The notes beneath the pieces are model-generated. The model had not been told where the DNA came from. It saw nothing but the letters and a program-made list of their open reading frames with translations, and made no database searches. The position numbers were made by a program, and so were the translations under genes. Positions 32,499 to 41,623 of a stretch of DNA of 64,000 nucleotides are shown piece after piece (the first letter of the stretch is position 1; each line of letters starts with the position of its first letter). Source of the stretch: Apium graveolens (lineage: Eukaryota > Streptophyta > Magnoliopsida > Apiales > Apiaceae); contig NC_133649.1 in the NCBI RefSeq assembly GCF_009905375.1, positions 228,946,102-229,010,101 on the forward strand, written 5' to 3'.

Positions 32499-35400
32499 TC
32501 ATTTTCTTCTTTGTTCCCTGGTTTTCTTTCCTAGCCCTTTGTCATTTTCCTCAATTTGGAGTTGGAGTTTTCTGAAGAATTCAGCTTCATCTTCATCACT
32601 GATATCCAACTTAGATTGCATTTCCTTGAGAGTTTCATTGCTGGCAATCTTGAGTTGGTCTTCAAGTCTGAAAAATCTTCTGACTCCTTTGTCATCTCTA
32701 AATTCCATCAACCAATGAGGTGATTTGTGAATTTTAGTTCCCCTTTCTTGTATGAGTAAGGTTCTGGGCAAAGCATTTGGTTCCCTCCAAGTCTTCCTTA
32801 TGTTGGCAATCTTGTTGAGAATTTCAGTCTTGGCTGTTCTGGTAAAGCCAGAATCCTTTTTGATGGCTGAAAAGACTCTGATCAAGGTAGAGTAGCCTTC
32901 ATTTAGAATCCTGTAGAGAGGCCATGTTCTTTCCCCAACTCCCTTATATCTGAACACCAATCTCTCTGGTAGCTGTCTGTAGGCAGCTATTCCCCTTACT
33001 TCCTCCAGCTCATCCAGATAGAGATTAATGTCTGAAGCTTCTTTTATGTCACATATGTGAACATAATCATCTTTAGAAATGGGTGGCTTAGGGTTAGGTT
33101 TTTGTTTTTGAGTGAATTTCTTAGAGGTTAGGGGAGGTGTAGATTTAGATTTTCTTTTCTGTTTCTTTGGTAGTGGTAGAGTGGTTAAAAAGGTAGGCAA
33201 TGTGATGTTGTCCCAATCAATAGGTTCCTCTTTTGGAATGATTGGTTCACCATGGATATTTATAGAGGGATCAGCAACAAAAGGTTTAGGTATGGAAGGT
33301 AGTGGTTTAGATATAGATTTGGTATCTTCAGGGTTATCTTCACTCCTTCTGTGTGCCTTGGCCTTTCTTCTATTTCCCTTCTGCCATTCCTCTCTTTCTT
33401 CCATATTTTCACCAAATATGCTCCCAAGAACCTCATCTAAGTTAGCAATCTTTTCTTCACCCCTGACTTCAATTCCTTTCATTTCTTCAACTTGGCTTGA
33501 CTTTAGCTGTTTTTCAAGCTTTGCTTGTGCTCTTTTGTCAGCCTTGAGTTTTACAGCTTCTTTCTTCAACCTTCTGGTTTCTTCCCTTTTGGCCTTTAGA
33601 AATTTGGGATGTCCTTGCATCACACAGATACTCTTTCCCTCTCTATAGATAAAGGCCATGTCCATTCTCTCACCCTTGTCCTTGGTCTCCTTCTTCTTTA
33701 TGATGCTTGCACTTAGAACTTTGTCTCCATCAGGTTTTGGAAGAGGAAAGTCTACTTCCTGCATCTGAGCAAAGTCTAGGGGATTCTTTGTGGAGTCCAT
33801 ACTGGATCTAGTGTTAGGCTTTAGAACCATAGGTTTTAAATTCTTGAAAGAAGTCTCTCCAACCTTATTTCTCCCTACTGGCTTGAGCTCCATGTTGATT
33901 GGTTCAATCTTTGTGCTAAATTTCACAGATGTTGATTTATTTTGTGTAGAACCAAACACCAATTGCAACCTTTCATCAATTCTCCTCCATTGTTCTTTCA
34001 TTTGTATTTCAGCTGCTGCTAGCTGAATCAAATCAATTCCATCAGGTTTTCCCTTGATTTGAATGATTGGAGAGGTAGTGATGGCAGGAACTAGCACTTT
34101 AGATATCTGAATCTTTGTAGAGGGCTCTCCTTCCCCTTCCCTTTTATTCTCCCCCTTTTTGTTATCATCAAGGAGAGGGGTCAAGCCTTGTGCTTTTGCC
34201 AGCTGCATTAGGAGATTGGTTTGAGATTGTTGGTTGAGAAGAAGGGTGGCCACAGAATCTTCAATTCCTTGAACTCTGTCTTCCAACTTGGCCAGCCTTT
34301 GTTCAGTAACTGATTCCTTTTTCAATCTCGAAACCAAGTCCTGCAAAGTACCATAGGGCATGACTGAATCCAATTTTGCTGAAGTGAAGGATTTCAAGTC
34401 AGCAATATCTTTCCTGAGATCATCTAGACTCATATTTTGCTTTACTTTCTGCAACTTCATGAGATGCAGTGAGTCCAGGTGAGCTTGGAGGATAGCCTTG
34501 ATATTTGCATTTGAAGTGTTCTGAATGGCCTGTTGAATAGTGATGATTTGTTTGACCAAGTGGACATTGAATTCACCTGTTCTATGCTCCTTAGTCAAGG
34601 CCCATTCAGGTAGATTAGGAATGGAACTAGGGTCTTCATCTCCCCCTATGTTCATGCTTCCATCAGAAGAAATAGAGTCATCATCATCAGAATTTACTCC
34701 AAATTCCTCAGATGGCTCACCAGCTGTAGAAGGCATCCTGTTAATAGCAGCTTTATCCCTTTGAAGAGATTCTGTTGAGTGCACTAAATGTAGTGTCCTT
34801 TCTGCCTCCTCATTGCCCTGAGCAGCCAACAGTTGATAGGCTGTCACAGGATGAGTAAAAGTGTCAGCATCCAAGGAAATGTTATCAATTACAGCTTTGT
34901 AATGTTGCTGAAATTGTCTTTCCTTTTCAGCATCATCCACAATCATTGACTCATGAGCAATGGTTGGTTCCACCCTTGTATCAACTGTACCTGCTTTTCT
35001 CTCTTTTTCTCTATGTTCTTGCATCAGGGGCTCCCCCTGGCTCACACATCTCACTCCCTCACCTTCACCTTCTAAGGTGGTACTCCACTCACTGACTTTT
35101 GCCATGCTGGAAGAAATAGCATGCATTTTTGTGCTCTCAATCTCTCCTTTTGCCTGGGAGCAACCCAGCCTCTCACTCAAATTTTCACTCCCTGCCCTCA
35201 ATCCTAAAAGTGATTGCACAGTATTCATGTCTTCTACACTTGGAATCATTTCAGTTATTTGTGTAGAGACTATCAACGGATGTGGAATATCCGTTGAAGT
35301 TGAAACTGTTGTTATCAACGGATAACTGCTGTTAAGCTTATCCGTTGAAGAGCAACCACTTGTCAATGGATGAGTGATATCCGTTGAAGAAGGAAAAGAA

Positions 35401-37040
35401 GATGAAATTGAAAGTGATATAATTGTTGAATCTGTATAGATTGATTTGATATGTGTTGATACAGATCCTTCAATTATATCTGAAAGAATTTGCGGGTGAT
35501 CCAACAAATCATCTAAAAGATGATGATCACCTGTATTTGAGTGGGGCTCCTCCCTGAGTTGTAAAGAGGGAGAATCAGGAATTGATGGGAATAACATATC
35601 CACATCCAGAGATGGTGAAGAAGTATTTGGTGATTGATGTGTAGTTATTGTGAGAGAATGGGGCTGTGACTCCACATTTATTGGAGTCACATCAAACTGA
35701 GTTTGAGAAGGCACAGAGACAGATGGATGTATCTGTGCAGTGTGTGCACCCTGTGTAGAAGATTGGGTTCTAGCCTTCTTTCTTCTAATAAAAGCTTTTG
35801 TAGGTGAGTGTTTGGCTTTAGTGTCCCTCCCTCTTTTGTTCTGTGTTCCTGGTTGGGAACTCTTTTCAATAGTAACATCCTTTTGGGAGGATGCTACTAG
35901 GGATGTGCTAGAAACCTTTTCAACCACCACAGCTTTTTGAGAAACTGGGGCTTGGCTAGCTTGGGAAGCACTCAACTCTCCTTCCTTATCCTGGGGGTTT
36001 CTTTGATGTTCACCCCTCCCCTCACCACTCACACCCTGTTCACTTCCCTCAGGGTTAATGGTTGTTGTTACAACTGTTGTCTTTTGAGAAACAACAGAGG
36101 TGGTTTTCTTTGTCTTGGATTTTGAAAGTTTAGATTTGGTGACCTTGGTAGAAATCTGTTGGGGCATTGACACAGATTTCATGGCCACACTAGAAGATAA
36201 AGAAATAGAGGGGATGGAAGAAGTAGGAGTTGTAGAAGCAATTACCTCACCTACCTGGGGTGCATTCATGATTGGTAAATATACCAATTGCACACTGCTG
36301 TTAAGATCCATTCTCTTCAAGTCTGCAAGAACTCTTTTCTCTTGTGCCCAGCACTTGAGTTTATTATTCTCATTGATTATGACTAAACCTTCAGCAACAT
36401 GGTTAGCCAATAACATAAAGAATCTAGCATAATAGATGTTATTAGGTCTATTAGCTTTGTTACCTAATCTAGTACCTAATTCTAGCATCACATAGTTGCT
36501 AAAGTTAAAGTACCTATCAGAAACAAGCATATAGAACATATTAACAAGAGATGAAGTTATGGCATCAAAATTACTAATTTTCCCAGAGAAAACCTTTATG
36601 AAGGCATCCCCAAGAAAACTCCATTCTTTCCTAAGGCCTTTTCGTCTAATACCCCCTAAATTAGCAGAGTTAAGAGAGTAACCTATGGAATCTAACATGC
36701 TGGATACATCACTATCAGTGTGTGGTGTCATGGCATTGTTCTCAGGTAATTTAAAACATGCTTGTAAGTCATCACAGTTAATACAGTGATTTTTACCTTT
36801 GAGAGTGAAGGAGATAGTCATATCCATGGAGTTGAACTCAGCAGTTGTCCAAATCTCCTCAACTACTTCACAGAAAATCGTTGGGGCTTCCAGCATTGCA
36901 TAGCTAAGTTTACAGTTTTTGATGAAGTCCATCATTTTGTGATAATCTGAGTGGGCTTCATTCTTTTCTACCAGAGCTCTGAAATTGTTCTTCTCGTAGA
37001 TGAACCCAGATTGAGACATAATCTTCACGACTGGTGCCAT
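32499..37040 (-). CDS. Sire-1 third ORF, large accessory protein (1513 aa)
   Basis: Intact ORF after pol. The frame is open from 37139, but ATG at 37040 (MAPVVKIMSQSGF) is chosen because Sire-2 starts at the same place. Residues 1-260 form a compact conserved domain (FCEVVEEIWTTAEF, LLANHVAEGL); by eye its first 110 residues are about two-thirds identical to Sire-2. Then come a Ser/Thr/Gln-rich low-complexity region (to about 800), a heptad-rich likely coiled coil (about 828-950), Lys-rich basic stretches (about 1150-1190) and a second compact domain (about 1323-1513, e.g. GERTWPLYRILNEGYSTLI). No signal peptide or membrane span is apparent, so 'envelope-like', the usual label for third ORFs of this lineage, is not supported by topology. 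Function unknown. Residues 551-589 are encoded by a motif cluster. Confidence 0.88.
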   Translation of the reverse strand: MAPVVKIMSQSGFIYEKNNFRALVEKNEAHSDYHKMMDFIKNCKLSYAMLEAPTIFCEVVEEIWTTAEFNSMDMTISFTLKGKNHCINCDDLQACFKLPENNAMTPHTDSDVSSMLDSIGYSLNSANLGGIRRKGLRKEWSFLGDAFIKVFSGKISNFDAITSSLVNMFYMLVSDRYFNFSNYVMLELGTRLGNKANRPNNIYYARFFMLLANHVAEGLVIINENNKLKCWAQEKRVLADLKRMDLNSSVQLVYLPIMNAPQVGEVIASTTPTSSIPSISLSSSVAMKSVSMPQQISTKVTKSKLSKSKTKKTTSVVSQKTTVVTTTINPEGSEQGVSGEGRGEHQRNPQDKEGELSASQASQAPVSQKAVVVEKVSSTSLVASSQKDVTIEKSSQPGTQNKRGRDTKAKHSPTKAFIRRKKARTQSSTQGAHTAQIHPSVSVPSQTQFDVTPINVESQPHSLTITTHQSPNTSSPSLDVDMLFPSIPDSPSLQLREEPHSNTGDHHLLDDLLDHPQILSDIIEGSVSTHIKSIYTDSTIISLSISSSFPSSTDITHPLTSGCSSTDKLNSSYPLITTVSTSTDIPHPLIVSTQITEMIPSVEDMNTVQSLLGLRAGSENLSERLGCSQAKGEIESTKMHAISSSMAKVSEWSTTLEGEGEGVRCVSQGEPLMQEHREKERKAGTVDTRVEPTIAHESMIVDDAEKERQFQQHYKAVIDNISLDADTFTHPVTAYQLLAAQGNEEAERTLHLVHSTESLQRDKAAINRMPSTAGEPSEEFGVNSDDDDSISSDGSMNIGGDEDPSSIPNLPEWALTKEHRTGEFNVHLVKQIITIQQAIQNTSNANIKAILQAHLDSLHLMKLQKVKQNMSLDDLRKDIADLKSFTSAKLDSVMPYGTLQDLVSRLKKESVTEQRLAKLEDRVQGIEDSVATLLLNQQSQTNLLMQLAKAQGLTPLLDDNKKGENKREGEGEPSTKIQISKVLVPAITTSPIIQIKGKPDGIDLIQLAAAEIQMKEQWRRIDERLQLVFGSTQNKSTSVKFSTKIEPINMELKPVGRNKVGETSFKNLKPMVLKPNTRSSMDSTKNPLDFAQMQEVDFPLPKPDGDKVLSASIIKKKETKDKGERMDMAFIYREGKSICVMQGHPKFLKAKREETRRLKKEAVKLKADKRAQAKLEKQLKSSQVEEMKGIEVRGEEKIANLDEVLGSIFGENMEEREEWQKGNRRKAKAHRRSEDNPEDTKSISKPLPSIPKPFVADPSINIHGEPIIPKEEPIDWDNITLPTFLTTLPLPKKQKRKSKSTPPLTSKKFTQKQKPNPKPPISKDDYVHICDIKEASDINLYLDELEEVRGIAAYRQLPERLVFRYKGVGERTWPLYRILNEGYSTLIRVFSAIKKDSGFTRTAKTEILNKIANIRKTWREPNALPRTLLIQERGTKIHKSPHWLMEFRDDKGVRRFFRLEDQLKIASNETLKEMQSKLDISDEDEAEFFRKLQLQIEENDKGLGKKTREQRRK
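35273..35387. repeat. motif dyads inside Sire-1 third ORF
   Basis: TCAACGGAT at 35273 and ATCCGTTGA at 35289 (16 bp apart, 7-base centre); 35315 and 35340; then TCAATGGAT (one change) at 35363 with ATCCGTTGA at 35379 (again 16 bp). On the coding strand the arms are read as S-T-D and as H/Y-P-L, giving STD..HPL repeats in the protein. Confidence 0.92.
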
Positions 37041-37590
37041 TGTTGTGAGTAGAAATTGCAGAGAATAACTTGAAGGTTTTGCAGAGAGAAAATGGTAAAT
37101 GCTTGAAATTCTAAGAAAGCGTAAAGTAATAATGAACAATCAGAAGGGCTTATATGCTTTCAAAGAAAAAGAAATAAATAAAGGATTAATCAATAAGTAG
37201 GTGTTAGTGAATTTCAGCCGTTTAAGAATAAACTGTAAGTATTCTAATAACTACCTTTAAAACCAATACATACAGATGTATGTATGGTATCAACGGTTAA
37301 GAAAATAGAATCAACGGCTGTGAAACACCTCAAACGTCTGATGTGACATTTCAACGGATAATGTAAATTGTCATCCGTTGAAAGGTACTTCAGCTTTATC
37401 CGTTGACGGATAAAAGTTCCAGAGATATACTTGTCTTTCAACGGATAATGAATATCCGTTGATAGAGCAATTTTGACTTTCAACGGATAGGGAACATCCG
37501 TTGATGGAATAAACTTTGTTAAAAGTCAAATTTGTTCTAGCAACTAATATATTTCAGGCTTCTCATCAAATTGCAAAGAAGACATGAATT
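37041..37590 (-). promoter_or_regulatory. Sire-1 pol to third-ORF spacer, likely promoter
   Basis: A 550-bp non-coding spacer. It has seven exact motif copies (37351, 37373, 37398, 37438, 37454, 37480, 37496) and variants at 37290 and 37311. Two are dyads TCAACGGAT-N7-ATCCGTTGA (37438-37462, 37480-37504). Downstream on the element's strand is TATAAG (37149-37154), 114 bp before the ATG. Sire-2 has the same order with TATAAAAG 116 bp before its ATG. I infer an internal promoter for the third ORF. Confidence 0.6.
37149..37154 (-). promoter_or_regulatory. TATA-like box before third ORF
   Basis: The minus strand reads CATATAAGCCC. The T of TATAAG is 114 bases upstream of the ATG at 37040. The matching box in Sire-2 is TATAAAAG at 62921-62928. 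Confidence 0.45.
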
Positions 37591-40500
37591 TTAAGAGTAA
37601 TTAAGCATACCTAGCTCACTTACCAATCTTGTGAATGTTGATTCATCAAGTGGCTTGGTAAATATGTCAGCAATTTGTTGTTCACTTGGAACAAAATGTA
37701 GTTCCACTGTACCATTCATGACATGCTCCCTAATGAAGTGGTACTTGATATCAATGTGCTTGGTCCTTGAGTGCTGTACAGGATTCTCTGTTATGGCTAT
37801 GGCACTTGTGTTGTCACAAAAGATAGGTATTCTATCAACATGAAGTCCATAATCAAGGAGTTGATTCCTCATCCATAACATTTGAGAACAGCAACTTCCA
37901 GCAGCAATGTATTCAGCCTCAGCTGTAGAAGTAGAGACTGAATTTTGCTTTTTGCTAAACCATGATACAAGCTTGTTTCCCAGGAATTGGCAGGAGCCTG
38001 TTGTACTTTTCCTGTCTATTTTGCAACCTGCATAGTCTGCATCTGAATAACCAATTAGATCAAAGCCAGATTCTCTAGGATACCAAATTCCTAAATTTGG
38101 TGTACCCTTGAGATATCTGAAAATTCTCTTGATAGCAATTAAGTGAGACTCCCTAGGATCAGCTTGAAATCTAGCACACAGACATGTAGCAAACATTATA
38201 TCTGGTCTGCTAGCAGTTAAATATAAAAGTGAACCAACCATGCCTCTATAACTTGTAATGTCCACAGACCTTTCAGTCTTATTTAATTCAAGTTTGGTGG
38301 CAGTGGCCATGGGAGTTTTTGCAGATGAGCATTCCATTAAGTCAAACTTCTTTAAAAGATCATAAATATATTTAGTTTGACTAATGAAAATTCCATCACT
38401 AACTTGTTTAACTTGTAAACCAAGAAAATAGGTTAGTTCTCCCATTAGGCTCATTTCATATTTACTTTGCATTAGCTTAGCAAACTTTTTGCAAAGTTTA
38501 TCATCTATAGAGCCAAATATTATGTCATCTACATAAATTTGAACAAGTATACTAGAGCCATTAACATCCCTAAAGAAGAGAGTTTTATCAACAGTAACTC
38601 TAGTGAAGTGATTCTCCAAAAGAAATTTTGATAAGGTTTCATACCAGGCTCTAGGTGCTTGCTTCAGTCCATAGAGTGCTTTCAACAGATAATACACATA
38701 GTCTGGAAAATTTGGATCTTCAAATCCTGGAGGTTGACTTACATAGACTTCTTCCTCTAATTTCCCATTTAGAAATGCACTCTTGACATCCATTTGATAG
38801 ACTTTGAAATTGGCATGGGCTGCATGGGCTAGAAATATTCTGATGGCTTCAAGTCTTGCAACAGGAGCATATGTTTCATCAAAATCTATTCCCTCTTGCT
38901 GAGAATAGCCTTTAGCAACCAGTCTGGCTTTATTCTTTATGATAATGCCATTTTCATCCATCTTGTTTCTGAATACCCACTTTGTGTCAATAGGACTCTT
39001 GTTCTTTGGTTTGGGTACCAGCTTCCAAACTTGGTTTCTCTCAAATTGGTTTAGCTCTTCCTGCATAGCTAATATCCAATCTGGATCCAATAGAGCTTCT
39101 TCCACTTTCTTAGGTTCCTCCTGAGATAGAAAACTACTGTACAGACATTCATCTTGAGTAGCTCTTCTTGTTTGCACTCTAGATGAAGCATCACCAATGA
39201 TCAGTTCAAAGGGATGATTCTTGGTCCATTTCCTTTGTGGTGGAAGATGTGCTCTAGATGAGGTGGCCTCAGTATTGTCATGATGTGAGACAGAGTGTTG
39301 ACTAGTTGAAACTCCCCCTGAGTTGTTGGTCCTTTGCAGGGAACTTGGAGTTCTATCAACTGATGATGTAAATCGATTATCCGTTGATGAACTATGATCA
39401 ACGGATACTTCATTTTGTACTTCAACGGATGATGCACTATGTCTTTCAACGGATACTGCATTGCTTCTATCAATGGATGCAGTATTTTGTGCATTATCCA
39501 GGGGCATGTTTTGAATCCCTTTTGAAGTGTCATCTCCATCAGTCTCCTCTTCACTATCATCACAATATATCTCAATGTTGTCAAATTTGAGTCTCTCATT
39601 ATGTCCCTCATCTGTTAGTCCATCAATCTTTTTATCATCAAACACAACATGCACAGATTCCATAACAATGTTGGTTCTTAGATTGTAGACCCTATAAGAT
39701 TTTCCAGCTGAATAACCAACAAATATTCCTTCATCAGCCTTTGCATCAAACTTCCCTTTATGGTCAGATTGATTCCTCAGTATAAAGCATTTACATCCAA
39801 AGACATGAAGAAAGTTTAGAGTTGGTTTTCTTCTCTTGAACAACTGATAAGGAGTCATGCCTTTAGCTTGATTGATCAAAGAAATATTCTGAGTGAAGCA
39901 GGCACAATTAACAGCTTCAGCCCAGAAATATGTTGGTAACTTTGATTCTTCAAGCATTGTTCTGGCAGCTTCAATTAAAGATCTGTTCTTTCTTTCAACA
40001 ACCCCATTTTGCTGAGGTGTTCTTGGAGCTGAGAACTCATGCATGATTCCATTTTCTTCACAGAACAGCCTTAATGTCAAATTCTTGAACTCAGTTCCAT
40101 TGTCACTCCTGATATTTCTAACCTTCAAGTCAGGATGATTGTTGACTTGCCTGATGTGATTGATAATGATTTCACTTGCTTCATCCTTTGATCCAAGAAA
40201 ACAGACCCATGAGAACTTTGAGAAATCATCTACAATCACTAAGCAATATCTTTTTCTTGCTATTGACAATACATTGACTGGTCCAAACAAATCCATATGT
40301 AGCAGCTGTAATGGTTCATCAATTGTTGTTTCAAGCTTCTTCTGAAATGATGCTTTCCTTTGTTTGCCTTTCTGACAAGCATCACACAGACCATCCCTTG
40401 AGAATTCAACAAGAGGAATTCCTCTTACTAAGTCCTTTTTGACTAGATCATTCATTGTTTTGAAATTCAAATGGGATAGCTTCTTGTGCCATAGCCAACT

Positions 40501-40920
40501 CTCAACTGAACTTGCTTTGCTGAAGAGACAAGTAATAGATTCTGCATCTGTAGAGTTGAAGTCAGCTAAGTACACATTTCCTTTTCTAACTCCAGTTAGA
40601 ACCACTTTGTTGTCTTCCTTACTAGTGACAACACAGGCTTCAGAATTGAAGGAAACTGTATTCCCTCTATCACATAGTTGACTGATACTCAGTAAGTTGT
40701 GCTTGAGACCATCAACTAATGCAACTTCTTCAATGATGACATTCCTTGTTGAAATCAAGCCATATCCCATAGTAAACCCTTTACTGTCATCTCCAAAGGT
40801 TATGCTGGGGCCAGCTCTCTCTTTAAACTCTGTGAGCAGGGAGAAATCTCCAGTCATGTGTCTTGAACAGCCACTGTCCAAGTACCATAGATTTCTTCTA
40901 TTTTCCTGCACACCACAAAA
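37591..40920 (-). CDS. pol: Sire-1 pol (protease, integrase, RT, RNase H)
   Basis: Open frame of 1109 codons. Numbering from the GTG at 40911: protease DSGCS at 12-16; integrase zinc ligands H142, H147, C176, C179; catalytic D207 (LHMDLFGP), D270 (IRSDNGTEF), E306 (GVVERKNRS), a DX35E triad; RT D708 ([12 protein letters not shown]) and YVDD 793-796; RNase H D957 ([10 protein letters not shown]), E998 (TAEAEYIAA), D1033 (CDNTSAI); end [10 protein letters not shown]. All catalytic residues are present and I see no lesion. There is no ATG near the start: the frame opens just after a TGA at 40921-40923, at a TGTGCAG-G that resembles a 3' splice site, while gag ends at 40925 in another frame. Residues 479-520 are encoded by a motif cluster. 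Confidence 0.93.
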   Translation of the reverse strand, partial: FCGVQENRRNLWYLDSGCSRHMTGDFSLLTEFKERAGPSITFGDDSKGFTMGYGLISTRNVIIEEVALVDGLKHNLLSISQLCDRGNTVSFNSEACVVTSKEDNKVVLTGVRKGNVYLADFNSTDAESITCLFSKASSVESWLWHKKLSHLNFKTMNDLVKKDLVRGIPLVEFSRDGLCDACQKGKQRKASFQKKLETTIDEPLQLLHMDLFGPVNVLSIARKRYCLVIVDDFSKFSWVCFLGSKDEASEIIINHIRQVNNHPDLKVRNIRSDNGTEFKNLTLRLFCEENGIMHEFSAPRTPQQNGVVERKNRSLIEAARTMLEESKLPTYFWAEAVNCACFTQNISLINQAKGMTPYQLFKRRKPTLNFLHVFGCKCFILRNQSDHKGKFDAKADEGIFVGYSAGKSYRVYNLRTNIVMESVHVVFDDKKIDGLTDEGHNERLKFDNIEIYCDDSEEETDGDDTSKGIQNMPLDNAQNTASIDRSNAVSVERHSASSVEVQNEVSVDHSSSTDNRFTSSVDRTPSSLQRTNNSGGVSTSQHSVSHHDNTEATSSRAHLPPQRKWTKNHPFELIIGDASSRVQTRRATQDECLYSSFLSQEEPKKVEEALLDPDWILAMQEELNQFERNQVWKLVPKPKNKSPIDTKWVFRNKMDENGIIIKNKARLVAKGYSQQEGIDFDETYAPVARLEAIRIFLAHAAHANFKVYQMDVKSAFLNGKLEEEVYVSQPPGFEDPNFPDYVYYLLKALYGLKQAPRAWYETLSKFLLENHFTRVTVDKTLFFRDVNGSSILVQIYVDDIIFGSIDDKLCKKFAKLMQSKYEMSLMGELTYFLGLQVKQVSDGIFISQTKYIYDLLKKFDLMECSSAKTPMATATKLELNKTERSVDITSYRGMVGSLLYLTASRPDIMFATCLCARFQADPRESHLIAIKRIFRYLKGTPNLGIWYPRESGFDLIGYSDADYAGCKIDRKSTTGSCQFLGNKLVSWFSKKQNSVSTSTAEAEYIAAGSCCSQMLWMRNQLLDYGLHVDRIPIFCDNTSAIAITENPVQHSRTKHIDIKYHFIREHVMNGTVELHFVPSEQQIADIFTKPLDESTFTRLVSELGMLNYS
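39379..39454. repeat. motif cluster in Sire-1 integrase-RT linker
   Basis: ATCCGTTGA at 39379; TCAACGGAT at 39398, 39422 and 39446, with variants nearby (39470 TCAATGGAT). On the coding strand most are read as (V/S)-S-V-(E/D), one as S-T-D, giving a Ser-rich linker of no known function between integrase and RT. Confidence 0.9.
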
Positions 40921-40927
40921 TCAATCA
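40901..40927 (-). promoter_or_regulatory. gag stop, pol-frame stop and candidate splice acceptor
   Basis: On the minus strand, in order: gag TGA (40927-40925), pol-frame TGA (40923-40921), then TTTTGTGGTGTGCAG followed by G. TGCAG|G is the plant 3' splice-site consensus. The pol frame is closed upstream, so pol cannot be entered by one frameshift before the gag stop. Confidence 0.5.
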
Positions 40928-41623
40928 ATTCGATTTTGGTACCCAAGTTTCCTTGGGTCCATTCTTGTTAGCCTTTCTCCTAGACTTCATTCCTCCTGCA
41001 TCTTTAGACTTAGGTGAGTTTGAGTCAACCTTGGTCTTAGATGTGGTTGGTTGAGGTGTAGGGTTAGTCACAACATTATCCAGCACATTTATAGAATTAT
41101 TAGGCATGGATTGTGCATACATGTTATTCCACATTGGCATATTGTATGGCATTTGAGGCATACTGAATGCAGCAAGATAAGGATTGTTAAAATATGGCAT
41201 GTTTGCAAAATGTGCATAAGGATTTTGTTGAGACATAACAGGCATAGCATGTAGAGGTGATACAGACATGTTAGGCATGGAAGAGGGTACAGTTATGGGA
41301 GATTTCTTAATAGATTTACAATTAGCAGATAGATGATTAACACTACTACAATGCACACAGCTTTTTCTAGGAGCATACTTGTCAGGTGTGTAATTGTTAT
41401 GTTTGTTAACTCCTACCTTCCCATTTCTGTTGGATTTCCTTTTGGATTCCTTTTTATCCTCAACCATCTTGAGCCTATTGTTTAACTGTTCTAAGGTCAT
41501 GTGCCCTACATTCACCTTTCTGACATCTTTGGATGTGCTTGCTCCTTCTTTGACAAAGTTCTTTGAAGTTGAACCAAACTTTTTGTTGAGTTTCTTTAGA
41601 TTTTCTCTTTTAGAAACATCTGC
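40925..41623 (-). CDS. Sire-1 gag, C-terminal part after TAG
   Basis: In-frame continuation of gag after the TAG at 41624-41626. It has basic residues, then a second zinc knuckle (CVHCSSVNHLSANC, CX2CX4HX4C), a Met/Pro/Asn-rich segment (MPQMPYNMPMWNNMY), and a basic end WVPKSN before TGA. Sire-2 reads through the corresponding place without a stop, so this part probably belongs to gag. Whether Sire-1 translates it depends on readthrough; otherwise only the short ATG frame from 41515 could be used. Confidence 0.75.
   Translation of the reverse strand, partial: ADVSKRENLKKLNKKFGSTSKNFVKEGASTSKDVRKVNVGHMTLEQLNNRLKMVEDKKESKRKSNRNGKVGVNKHNNYTPDKYAPRKSCVHCSSVNHLSANCKSIKKSPITVPSSMPNMSVSPLHAMPVMSQQNPYAHFANMPYFNNPYLAAFSMPQMPYNMPMWNNMYAQSMPNNSINVLDNVVTNPTPQPTTSKTKVDSNSPKSKDAGGMKSRRKANKNGPKETWVPKSN

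Noticed and set aside
33112..33648. 178-aa plus-strand ORF
   Set aside because: It is antisense to the intact third ORF of Sire-1, and its composition follows from that protein's codons. The same holds for other plus-strand frames within 32499-43339.
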